From: Bacteroidota bacterium
GTDB lineage: Bacteria > Bacteroidota > Bacteroidia > Bacteroidales > FEN-979
Direction of reading: 5' to 3'
Assembly: GCA_014382125.1 (NCBI GenBank)
Contig: JACNKI010000071.1
Coordinates: forward strand, 1 to 38,178
DNA length: 38,178 nucleotides
In this document: one piece after another, positions 26,888-35,056 of the stretch
Position numbering within the stretch: the first letter of the stretch is position 1
How the letters are laid out: each line of letters starts with the position of its first letter
Made by a program: the position numbers and the translations under genes
Notes under the pieces: generated by a model
The model's database searches: none
What the model was told of the DNA's origin: nothing
Seen by the model: the letters and a program-made list of their open reading frames with translations, nothing else

Positions 26888-27601
26888 TCATCCGCATTCC
26901 ATTTTTTTTCGGTTACGATAAATGAAAAAAGCAATGGCAATAATGAACAACAACTCGCCTAACAGAAACAACCACCAGTCAAATGACCTCGGGATATATT
27001 TTGTGACATGATCCATGGCCTCAGAATGATTGGAAAATGAAAGCCACTCAGAGAAAGAGAACTTGTCGAGCATATGCCTGGAATAATCAAGTATATAGGC
27101 CAGTATTGTGATCAGAGATCCCGTGATCAGGAATCCCCACTCTAATGTGGAGAGACGAACGCGATCTCGTGTTTGACCAGCCTGGATAATGACTACAGCA
27201 AGAAGGATCATTGTAATGGAATTAATCAGAGGCGCCAGAACCGGACCAACCCAGGTAGTAGGGATCAGGAAAAGAATGTCCCAGGTCAGTAACGACTCAG
27301 GCCAGCCAAGTAAAGCCCACAGGAATAGATAATAGAAAATATCCCAGATGGCAAACATATAGATGAACCAGGCAAACCGGATAATCCACCGGCGGGTGAC
27401 AAGAAAAGAGACTGTCCCCAGCATAATGATTGTAGCTGCTTCCCGGATTATCTCCGTGACAGCGATAGGGCCTTCAATGATCTTCAGTGGGAAATCAAAT
27501 CCTTCCGGATAATATATCGCACGCAGGTAGATTACGACCGCACTCTCCAGAAACCCCATTGCAATGGCGAACAGGGATATAATAAGTAAGATACGGAGCA
27601 T
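26888..27601 (-). CDS. Uncharacterised multi-pass membrane protein
   Basis: About 6-7 hydrophobic helices; no recognised domain. Confidence 0.7.
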   Translation of the reverse strand: MLRILLIISLFAIAMGFLESAVVIYLRAIYYPEGFDFPLKIIEGPIAVTEIIREAATIIMLGTVSFLVTRRWIIRFAWFIYMFAIWDIFYYLFLWALLGWPESLLTWDILFLIPTTWVGPVLAPLINSITMILLAVVIIQAGQTRDRVRLSTLEWGFLITGSLITILAYILDYSRHMLDKFSFSEWLSFSNHSEAMDHVTKYIPRSFDWWLFLLGELLFIIAIAFFIYRNRKKMECG

Positions 27602-27669
27602 GTCACGATTTTTAGTTCAAAGTTAAGAAATCTTCAGTGCAGGTTCCACAGAAACTTATAACTCACCAG

Positions 27670-28626
27670 CTAACTCTTCACAAACTTCATAAATCCCTCC
27701 AGATGCTCCCTGATCTTCCCCGCCAGAAAATAGGGCAGCGACATCAGGTAAAATGTTTTGCCCCGGATGGTCTTCGTCTCTTTAACCGCAAGTGGTCCGG
27801 CATAGAGTCGGACTGCATAGGGATGCGGAGCTTCATCTACAAACTGATGCAGGGAACGAAGCCGGCCGGGTTCTCCCGGTTTGACCTCCACAGGGATTAT
27901 CAGATCATTGTGTGCGATGACAAAATCGACTTCAGCCGAGGATTGTGTTTTGTCCCTAACCCAGAAATGGACAGCCGGTTGCTCAACCTTTTCAGAAGCA
28001 ATCAATTCCTGGGCAACAACATGAAGGGAAATCTGTCGGTTGAAGACAGCAGAAAGATCTTCCTGATCTACCAGTACTTCCTGGATCCCGTTGAAAAAAC
28101 TGACCAATCCGGTATCCGGTAGCTGGATCCTGGGCGATCGGCCTGTGTCAATTTTCCAAGGTAGACCTGTATGGTTTGTAGGATAGATCAGCTGGATGAG
28201 AGCATGTTCATGAAGGAGACGAAATGCTCTTCCCACCTCCCTGCTACGATATTTCATATTACTAAAACCGCTATATTTGATACGGGTGGCAGCATATGGA
28301 AAAGTATCCTGATAGATCTGCACCAGCCGTTCACGGGTTTTTTGGGTGAAGGCAATCGATGACGCTTTCGTGAATAGCCTCTCTAACTGCTTGTCATAGA
28401 TGGGAGCTAGTTGAGGAACGCTTCGTGTCACTGCAAACAACTCTACGACATCGGGGATTCCTCCAACAAGGCAAAACTGATGAAAAAGTCGTAGGAGTTT
28501 TTCGTGACCATAATTCGGAAAAGGCACCTCCCAGAAAAGATCCAAAGACTCTTTATCTCCTGCAATCATCAGAAATTGCTCGAAATTCAATGTCCGAATT
28601 GCAAAACTCATACCCTTTATAATCAC
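27670..28626 (-). pseudogene. C-terminal part of a DUF4143-type AAA ATPase; N-terminal ATPase domain missing
   Basis: Retains FCLVGGIPDVVELF, LPDTGLVSFF and SSAEVDFVIAHNDLIIPVEVKPGEPGRLRSL typical of DUF4143 ATPase C-termini; no Walker A/B; only about 140 bp upstream before rplM. Confidence 0.7.
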
Positions 28627-28712
28627 CAGCTCATAAATTCACCAGTTAATTCCTCACAAATGTAACAAAACAAACCATAACGTCAAAAATATCACTTTTA
28701 TAGATCAAATTG

Positions 28713-28744
28713 TTTGGCAGATATTTTTTTTCATTCTAACTTTG
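28713..28744 (+). promoter_or_regulatory. Bacteroidota promoter for the rplM operon: TTTG-N20-TAACTTTG
   Basis: -33 TTTG at 28713-28716 and -7 TAACTTTG at 28737-28744; ATG at 28768. Confidence 0.75.
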
Positions 28745-28767
28745 CACCCCTTTTTTAAACTAAATCC

Positions 28768-29223
28768 ATGAATACACTTAGTTACAAAACCATCAGTGCC
28801 AACAAAGAAACAGTAACCAAAGAGTGGGTACTGATCAATGCTGAAGATGAGGTGTTGGGAAGGCTGGCCTCGAAAGTAGCAATACTTCTCAGAGGGAAGC
28901 TGAAGCCCAATTTCACCCCTCATGTTGATTGTGGAGATAATGTAGTCATTATCAATGCAGAGAAGATCAAACTGACCGGGAAGAAGCTAACCGATAAGGT
29001 TTACATTCGTTATACAGGATATCCGGGTGGACAACGGAAGCGAACTCCAAGGGAGTTACTTGCTAAAAAGCCAACTGCAGTTATTGAGGTAGCTGTGAAA
29101 GGGATGCTCCCAAAAAGCCGTTTGGGAAGCGACCTTTTCAGGAACCTGTATGTTTACGCCGGGCCGGATCATCCTCACGAAGCACAGAAACCAAAGGAAA
29201 TCAACTTAAATTCAATCAAGTAA
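28768..29223 (+). CDS. rplM: 50S ribosomal protein L13
   Basis: [33 protein letters not shown]-like [31 protein letters not shown]. Confidence 0.97.
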   Translation: MNTLSYKTISANKETVTKEWVLINAEDEVLGRLASKVAILLRGKLKPNFTPHVDCGDNVVIINAEKIKLTGKKLTDKVYIRYTGYPGGQRKRTPRELLAKKPTAVIEVAVKGMLPKSRLGSDLFRNLYVYAGPDHPHEAQKPKEINLNSIK

Positions 29224-29224
29224 T

Positions 29225-29611
29225 ATGGAAGTTATCAATTCCATTGGCAGACGAAAGACTGCCATTGCAAGAATCTACCTCCAGGAAGGCAAAGGAAATA
29301 TCCTGATAAATGGAAGGGATTTAAAAGACTATTTTACGACCTCCATTCTGCAGTATAAAGCGACAGAGCCTTTTATGGTGACCGAGACGGGTGGAAAATA
29401 CGATGTCAAAGTCAACCTCAATGGCGGTGGTGTAAAAGGACAGTCAGAAGCGTTGTCTCTCGCACTGGCGAGAGCCCTGTGTAAAATCAACGAGGAGTTT
29501 CGCCCGGCACTGAAAGCCAAAGGGTTGCTCCGACGTGATCCACGCATGGTAGAGCGTAAAAAGTTTGGGCAAAAGAAAGCCCGGAAAAGATTCCAGTTCA
29601 GCAAACGTTAA
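29225..29611 (+). CDS. rpsI: 30S ribosomal protein S9
   Basis: IGRRKTAIARIYL; C-terminus LLRRDPRMVERKKFGQKKARKRFQFSKR. Confidence 0.97.
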   Translation: MEVINSIGRRKTAIARIYLQEGKGNILINGRDLKDYFTTSILQYKATEPFMVTETGGKYDVKVNLNGGGVKGQSEALSLALARALCKINEEFRPALKAKGLLRRDPRMVERKKFGQKKARKRFQFSKR

Positions 29612-29629
29612 TATTATAACCGAACTATT

Positions 29630-30565
29630 ATGCCTAAAACGACATTTAATGAATTGCTTGATGCCGGTGTTCACTTCGGCCACCTGAAGAGGAAATGGAA
29701 TCCGAACATGGCTCCATATATTTTTATGGAACGGAATGGGATCCATATCATCGATCTCTACAAGACCATTGCCAAGATGGATGAAGCAGCAGCAGCGTTG
29801 AAACAGATTGCCAAATCAGGAAAAAAAATCCTGTTCGTAGCGACAAAGAAACAAGCCAAAGAACTGGTAGCTGAGAAGGTCAAAAGTGTCAATATGCCTT
29901 ATATGACAGAACGTTGGCCAGGTGGATTGCTTACAAATTTTGCGACCATCCGTAAAGCTGTCAGGAAGATGACCTCAATCGATAAGTTGATGGTCAGTCC
30001 ATCGTACAGCAATCTTTCCAAGAAAGAACGCCTTACCATTACACGTGAGCGTGTCAAACTTGATAAGAATCTTGGGAGTATCTCAGACCTGAACCGTCTG
30101 CCTGCAGCGCTGTTTATTGTGGATATCCTTAAAGAACACATAGCACTGGCAGAAGCCCGGAAATTGAATATCCCCACTTTTGCTATCGTGGACACTAACT
30201 CCGATCCACGACTTGTCGACTTCCCAATCCCTGCTAACGATGATGCTTCAAAGTCTATCCAGCTAATTGTTGAGATAATGGTGAATGCAATCGAAGAGGG
30301 TTTGATTGAGCGTAAACTTGACCGTGATAAGAAAGCAATTGAAGAAGAAAAAGAAAAAGAAGAATTAGCTGAGAAGGAACTCAAATTGAAGGCGGAAAAA
30401 GATCTGGCAGATCTTGAGACCGATGAAGAGATCAAAATCGAAAAGAAAGATTTTGTTGATGCAAAACATTCCAAAATGAAAGCAGGCGACAGAAAAGATG
30501 AAGCTGATTCACCCAAAATACCACGTAAACGGATTACCAAACCCGCCGGTAAATCAAAACAGTAA
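29630..30565 (+). CDS. rpsB: 30S ribosomal protein S2 with charged C-terminal extension
   Basis: LLDAGVHFGHLKRKWNPNMAPYIF; RWPGGLLTNF; DTNSDPRLVDFPIPANDDA. Confidence 0.96.
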   Translation: MPKTTFNELLDAGVHFGHLKRKWNPNMAPYIFMERNGIHIIDLYKTIAKMDEAAAALKQIAKSGKKILFVATKKQAKELVAEKVKSVNMPYMTERWPGGLLTNFATIRKAVRKMTSIDKLMVSPSYSNLSKKERLTITRERVKLDKNLGSISDLNRLPAALFIVDILKEHIALAEARKLNIPTFAIVDTNSDPRLVDFPIPANDDASKSIQLIVEIMVNAIEEGLIERKLDRDKKAIEEEKEKEELAEKELKLKAEKDLADLETDEEIKIEKKDFVDAKHSKMKAGDRKDEADSPKIPRKRITKPAGKSKQ

Positions 30566-30571
30566 ATAGAT

Positions 30572-31405
30572 ATGAATATCACAGCAAAAGATGTAAGTAA
30601 ACTGCGCCAGAGGACGGGTGCCGGTATGATGGATTGTAAAAAAGCCTTGCAGGAATCAAAAGGTGATTTCGATCAGGCAGTAGATTACCTCCGGAAAAAA
30701 GGACAAAAAGTGGCTTCCAAACGGGCCGACCGAGATGCAAATGAAGGGATTGCCATAGCAAGAACAAATACAGACAAGAATTTTGGAGCTGTCGTGATGG
30801 TTAGCTGTGAAACTGATTTTGTGGGAAAGAACGAAGAGTTTATCCAGTTTGCCAATGATCTGCTCGATCTCGGTATCGATAACCAGTTAACCGAAACAGC
30901 ACAGCTAAAACCAATGAAAGTTGGTGACCTGACAGTTGAAGAAAAGCTGAATGAACTCCTGGGGAAAACCGGAGAGAAAATGCAGATAGCATCCTTTCAA
31001 TCTATTGCAGCCCCCGCTGTTTTTGTATACAATCATCATGGGAACAGACTGGCAACAATCGTAGGCTTCAATAAAAAGGATGTAGAAGGTATTGATGAAC
31101 TTGGTCGTGAAGTAGCGATGCAGGTTGCGGCTATGAATCCTGTTGCTATTGATAAAGAGGATGTGGATAAAGCCATTGTAGACCATGAGATCGAGATTGG
31201 AAAAGAACAGGCAAGGCAGGCCGGAAAGCCGGAAGATCTGCTGGAAAAGATCGCGATGGGGAAACTCAATAAATTCTACAAAGAGAGTACCCTGGTCAAT
31301 CAGGAGTTTATCAAAGATAATAAAAAGAGTGTAGGACAGTATATCAGCGAATATGATAAAGAGCTGAAGGTAGTTGCTTTCAAGCGTCTGGAGCTTGGAG
31401 TATAA
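30572..31405 (+). CDS. tsf: Elongation factor Ts
   Basis: VSKLRQRTGAGMMDCKKALQESKGDFDQAVDYLRKKG; VSCETDFVGKNEEF. Confidence 0.97.
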   Translation: MNITAKDVSKLRQRTGAGMMDCKKALQESKGDFDQAVDYLRKKGQKVASKRADRDANEGIAIARTNTDKNFGAVVMVSCETDFVGKNEEFIQFANDLLDLGIDNQLTETAQLKPMKVGDLTVEEKLNELLGKTGEKMQIASFQSIAAPAVFVYNHHGNRLATIVGFNKKDVEGIDELGREVAMQVAAMNPVAIDKEDVDKAIVDHEIEIGKEQARQAGKPEDLLEKIAMGKLNKFYKESTLVNQEFIKDNKKSVGQYISEYDKELKVVAFKRLELGV

Positions 31406-31426
31406 AAAACCAAACATCTGTTCATG

Positions 31427-31463
31427 AAGAGGCTGCCAGATACACATCAGGCAGCCTCTTTTC
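31427..31463 (+). terminator. Rho-independent-like terminator after tsf (AAGAGGCTGCC...GGCAGCCTCTT, 11-bp arms)
   Basis: Arms at 31427-31437 and 31450-31460 followed by T-rich sequence. Confidence 0.8.
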
Positions 31464-31465
31464 AT

Positions 31466-31473
31466 TAACTTTG
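31466..31473 (+). promoter_or_regulatory. Bacteroidota -7 box TAACTTTG upstream of menG
   Basis: TAnnTTTG match ending 5 nt before the ATG at 31479. Confidence 0.6.
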
Positions 31474-31478
31474 CAATC

Positions 31479-32189
31479 ATGTCCCCAAACAAAGATTCAG
31501 TTCGTACCATGTTCGATGAAATTTCGCCGCGCTATGATTTTCTGAACCATCTTCTTTCATTTGGGATAGATCACAGCTGGCGAAGGCGTGTTGTCAAGGA
31601 GATCAGAAGATTGTTTCATGAGCCTGCTTCGACCATTCGGATCCTTGATGTAGCAACAGGAACAGGGGATCTCGCTATGGCAGTTTCGACACTTCAGCAA
31701 GCTAGTATTGAGGGGATCGACATCTCCACCAAAATGATGGAGATCGGCAGAAAAAAAGTGAGAGCCAGAGGGTTGTCCGGGAAGATCGTTTTCCGGGAAG
31801 GCGAAGCGGAGAATATTCCTTTTGAAGATAACCTTTTCGATGTAGTGATGGTAGCCTTTGGTGTACGGAACTTTGAGGAACTGGAGAACGGAATCTCAGA
31901 GATGAAACGAGTATTGAAACCGGGTGGTGTGATGTTGATCCTGGAGTTCTCTCATCCTGAACGATATCCGATGAAAGCACTTTATAGCTTCTATTCCAGC
32001 GTGATCATCCCGCTTTTCGGGAAACTGATCTCCCGGCATCGCGAAGCATATACATACCTGCCTGATACGGTTGCTGATTTTCCTTCCGGTGAGGATTTTA
32101 TCGCCGTTTTGAGAAAAATGGAGCTGAAGGAGCCTTTTCAGATTCCCCTGACAGGGGGAATCGCAAGCCTCTATTGCACCGAAAAATAG
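31479..32189 (+). CDS. ubiE: Demethylmenaquinone/ubiquinone methyltransferase
   Basis: ISPRYDFLNHLLSFGIDHSWRR; ILDVATGTGDLAMAV; VMVAFGVRNFEELENGISEMKRVLKPGG. Confidence 0.94.
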   Translation: MSPNKDSVRTMFDEISPRYDFLNHLLSFGIDHSWRRRVVKEIRRLFHEPASTIRILDVATGTGDLAMAVSTLQQASIEGIDISTKMMEIGRKKVRARGLSGKIVFREGEAENIPFEDNLFDVVMVAFGVRNFEELENGISEMKRVLKPGGVMLILEFSHPERYPMKALYSFYSSVIIPLFGKLISRHREAYTYLPDTVADFPSGEDFIAVLRKMELKEPFQIPLTGGIASLYCTEK

Positions 32190-32190
32190 T

Positions 32191-32198
32191 TATCTTTG
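32191..32198 (+). promoter_or_regulatory. Bacteroidota -7 box TATCTTTG upstream of porT
   Basis: TAnnTTTG match right after the ubiE stop codon. Confidence 0.5.
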
Positions 32199-32236
32199 CG
32201 GCGAAAACCCAAAATAAAAGCGCCTGACCAGCGTTA

Positions 32237-33046
32237 ATGAATAAACAAAGCCGAATCCTGCTGTTGAAAAAACTGAAATATATTTTCCTCCTCCTTTTCA
32301 TCCCGGTTACCTTGATCCCATTAAACGGATCAGGACAACGGTTTGGTATACCGAATATGGCTATGTACGACAATGATAAGTTTCATTTCGGTTTTGTCCT
32401 GGGAGCTAATCTGAGTTATGCTACGATCAAACCCATTCCTGATCTCACAAGCCTTGTGTGGGACTCCACCCATATCCCCGATATCCTTCCGTTGCCTGAT
32501 TCAGCTATGATCTTGTCAATCGAATCAGCACCCACTCCCGGGTTTGTTATCAGTATCGTGGGCGATATGAAGATAGGTGCCCATTTTAACCTCCGTTTTG
32601 TTCCCTCTCTGGCATTTGGTGACCGTGACCTGATTTACAACCTAAAAACCTTCAGAGATGGCGATACAACCCTGGTTAATATCACCAAACGGGTTCCATC
32701 TACCTATATTAATCTGCCGATTGAAATAAGGTTTAAATCACGGCGGTACAGAAACTTTCGGACCTATTTGATGACAGGTGTTCAATATACACTCGATCTG
32801 GCGTCACAGGCAAAAAAGCGGGAACAGAAAAGCTCCGATCAGAAGATTGTCAAGTTCAGTCAGAATGATGTGTATATTGAAGCTGGTATCGGATTTGATT
32901 TTTATAACGAGTGGTTCAAATTCGGTGTTGAGCTGAAAATGATGTATGGCCTGATTGATGTATTGACTCGTGAGAATAATATTTATACAGACGGAATCGC
33001 AAAACTGAACTCCAAAGTCTTTCAACTCTCACTTACCTTTGAATAA
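32237..33046 (+). CDS. porT: PorT-family outer membrane beta-barrel protein (T9SS component)
   Basis: KFHFGFVLGANLSYATIKPI..., beta-barrel strand pattern, C-terminal LSLTFE; located between ubiE and coaD. Confidence 0.78.
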   Translation: MNKQSRILLLKKLKYIFLLLFIPVTLIPLNGSGQRFGIPNMAMYDNDKFHFGFVLGANLSYATIKPIPDLTSLVWDSTHIPDILPLPDSAMILSIESAPTPGFVISIVGDMKIGAHFNLRFVPSLAFGDRDLIYNLKTFRDGDTTLVNITKRVPSTYINLPIEIRFKSRRYRNFRTYLMTGVQYTLDLASQAKKREQKSSDQKIVKFSQNDVYIEAGIGFDFYNEWFKFGVELKMMYGLIDVLTRENNIYTDGIAKLNSKVFQLSLTFE

Positions 33047-33066
33047 GCTGTTTCCTTCCCTTTTTG

Positions 33067-33074
33067 TATCTTTG
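33067..33074 (+). promoter_or_regulatory. Bacteroidota -7 box TATCTTTG upstream of coaD
   Basis: TAnnTTTG match 17 nt before the ATG. Confidence 0.55.
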
Positions 33075-33091
33075 TTCAGTAAAGCTTTCGC

Positions 33092-33550
33092 ATGAGTAAA
33101 ATAGCTGTATTCCCAGGTTCTTTTGATCCCATCACAAAAGGACATGAGTCGGTAATTCGACGGGCCAAACCACTTTTTGATACAATCATTGTTGCGATTG
33201 GTGAAAATTCAAAGAAGAACGGATACTTTCCGATGGAAAACCGGATCGGATGGATCCGGACCGTCTTTGCAGATGACCCCATAATCAGGATAGAAACCTA
33301 TGCCGGCCTGACCGTTGATTATTGTAGAAATGTGGGCGCTAAGTATATCCTTCGTGGCCTTCGAACAGCTGCTGATTTTGAGTTTGAACGGAGCATCGGC
33401 CAGATGAATAAAACCATGTTCCCTGAACTGGAGACTGTCTTTTTATTATGCGCATCCGAATACGCTGCCCTTAGCTCATCCATTGTCAGGGAGATCCACC
33501 GGAACGGAGGAGACATTTCACAATTTGTCCCTGCTGGTGTTGATCCATAA
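33092..33550 (+). CDS. coaD: Phosphopantetheine adenylyltransferase
   Basis: AVFPGSFDPITKGHESVIRRA; ILRGLRTAADFEFERSIGQMNK; SSSIVREI. Confidence 0.95.
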   Translation: MSKIAVFPGSFDPITKGHESVIRRAKPLFDTIIVAIGENSKKNGYFPMENRIGWIRTVFADDPIIRIETYAGLTVDYCRNVGAKYILRGLRTAADFEFERSIGQMNKTMFPELETVFLLCASEYAALSSSIVREIHRNGGDISQFVPAGVDP

Positions 33551-33621
33551 ATCACCTGAAAGCGGGCAAATTGAATAACAAGTACGTTTTTTCATTAATG
33601 ACCCTAATGACCTCTTACATA

Positions 33622-35031
33622 ATGATACGGCAGTCTTATAAAATCCTGTTTTCGTTTATATTCCTTTTTATCCTGATATCAGGCATCGCAGCCCAGCAGG
33701 TAACCGTTTCCGGTTCCGCTTCCGGTGCAGAAGGGAAAACGCTAAAATTCGTTACATGGGCTGACATGATCACATTCACGGAAGAGTTGGTTGCACAAAC
33801 TACGATCGATTCATTAGGTAACTTCTCAGTGAGTTTTGAACTTCCTTCCACATCATATATCGCCTTAGCTATTGACCTTCACAGAGCCGGGCTCTATATG
33901 CAACCAGGCATGACATATCAATTAAAGATCGCACAAATCAACTACAAAGATAACCTGGAGGTCAATCCGTTTATTCTCTCTGAGGACCTGGATATCAAGT
34001 TAGTCTATCCGGGTGAGAATGGGCTGAATTTCCGGATCAATGCGTATAACGATAAATACAATCAGTTCCTGCTGGATCATTTCAATGCACTCTACCATGA
34101 ACGGAAGAAGAGTTACCTGGATACATTTCAACTGAAGATCAACAACATCTTCTCTGGGATCGAGCTGTCTTATTTTCAGAACTATATGCTTTACAAGACT
34201 GCTGGCCTGGAGCAGCTCGCACATACAAAAAGTCAGTACAATCTGGCCAGTTCATACTTCATCGATCAGCCCATACTTTACAAGAATGTGGAGTACATGC
34301 AGTTCTTCAATAACTATTTTACCAAGTACCTAACGGTCACATCCAATATCCTCCGAAAGATCGATCTGATCTCTGTAATCAAAGAGCCTGATCCTTATCC
34401 TGTTCTGATGAAAAAGCTGGCTGCCGACTCTGTGCTGAAGAATGAGAACTTACGGGAGCTGGTGTTGCTTAAAGGGCTCTTCGAACTTTTTTATTCCAAT
34501 CCGGAACTACAGGAGAACATCATCAGGATCCTGGCGACGATTCGTCAGGAAAGTCCATACGAGAACAACAGGATCGTAGGTGCAGATATGTATGATAAAG
34601 TCACAAAGCTAAGTCCCGGAACAAAAGCGCCTGAGTTTTATCTTCAGGGACGGGAGAAAGATGGCTGGAAATCGTTAGAGGATTTCAAGGGAAAACCTGT
34701 CGTCCTGAACTTCTGGACTACTTTTTGCGAAGAGTGCCTTGCCGAAATGGAACTTCAGGTCCCACTCTTTGAAAAATACAAAGATGAAGTGGAGTTTGTC
34801 AGCATCTGTATCAATAGATATTGGATTCAGATGAACTACTTTGCCGAGGTCAAACCGGAATTTGCCTGGTGGTTGCTTCATTACTCGGATAACACTGACT
34901 TGTTGATTGACTATGAGGTGAAAACATACCCCCTATATCTGATTATTGACAAACATGGGGATACATATCAATTCCCGGCTCCTCCTCCGAGCGAAGGATT
35001 GGAACGGGTGATAGAAAGCATTATTCACTAA
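33622..35031 (+). CDS. TlpA-like thioredoxin-fold lipoprotein/secreted protein
   Basis: Signal peptide after MIRQSYKILFSFIFLFILISGIAAQ; C-terminal PVVLNFWTTFCEECLAEMELQVPLFEKY (CxxC). The longer start at 33571 cannot be excluded. Confidence 0.8.
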   Translation: MIRQSYKILFSFIFLFILISGIAAQQVTVSGSASGAEGKTLKFVTWADMITFTEELVAQTTIDSLGNFSVSFELPSTSYIALAIDLHRAGLYMQPGMTYQLKIAQINYKDNLEVNPFILSEDLDIKLVYPGENGLNFRINAYNDKYNQFLLDHFNALYHERKKSYLDTFQLKINNIFSGIELSYFQNYMLYKTAGLEQLAHTKSQYNLASSYFIDQPILYKNVEYMQFFNNYFTKYLTVTSNILRKIDLISVIKEPDPYPVLMKKLAADSVLKNENLRELVLLKGLFELFYSNPELQENIIRILATIRQESPYENNRIVGADMYDKVTKLSPGTKAPEFYLQGREKDGWKSLEDFKGKPVVLNFWTTFCEECLAEMELQVPLFEKYKDEVEFVSICINRYWIQMNYFAEVKPEFAWWLLHYSDNTDLLIDYEVKTYPLYLIIDKHGDTYQFPAPPPSEGLERVIESIIH

Positions 35032-35056
35032 TTGATTCAAAGAAATAAAATAGATC

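Noticed and set aside
27101-27140. GATCAG/GATCCC near-repeats in the membrane protein gene
   Set aside because: No consistent period; falls within a predicted transmembrane helix of ordinary composition.
28106-28133. ATCCGG-like heptamer look-alike in the truncated ATPase
   Set aside because: It encodes the family-conserved RIQLPDTGL segment, so the periodicity is probably chance.
28745-28767. Ribosomal protein autoregulatory leader before rplM
   Set aside because: The mapped -7 box leaves a 5' UTR of only about 17-20 nt, too short for a structured leader.
30290-30565. Long charged C-terminal extension of S2 as something novel
   Set aside because: Lys/Glu-rich S2 extensions occur in this phylum as far as I recall; no further signal seen.
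29899-30582. 227-aa antisense ORF over rpsB
   Set aside because: Serine-rich shadow ORF of a clearly conserved ribosomal protein gene.
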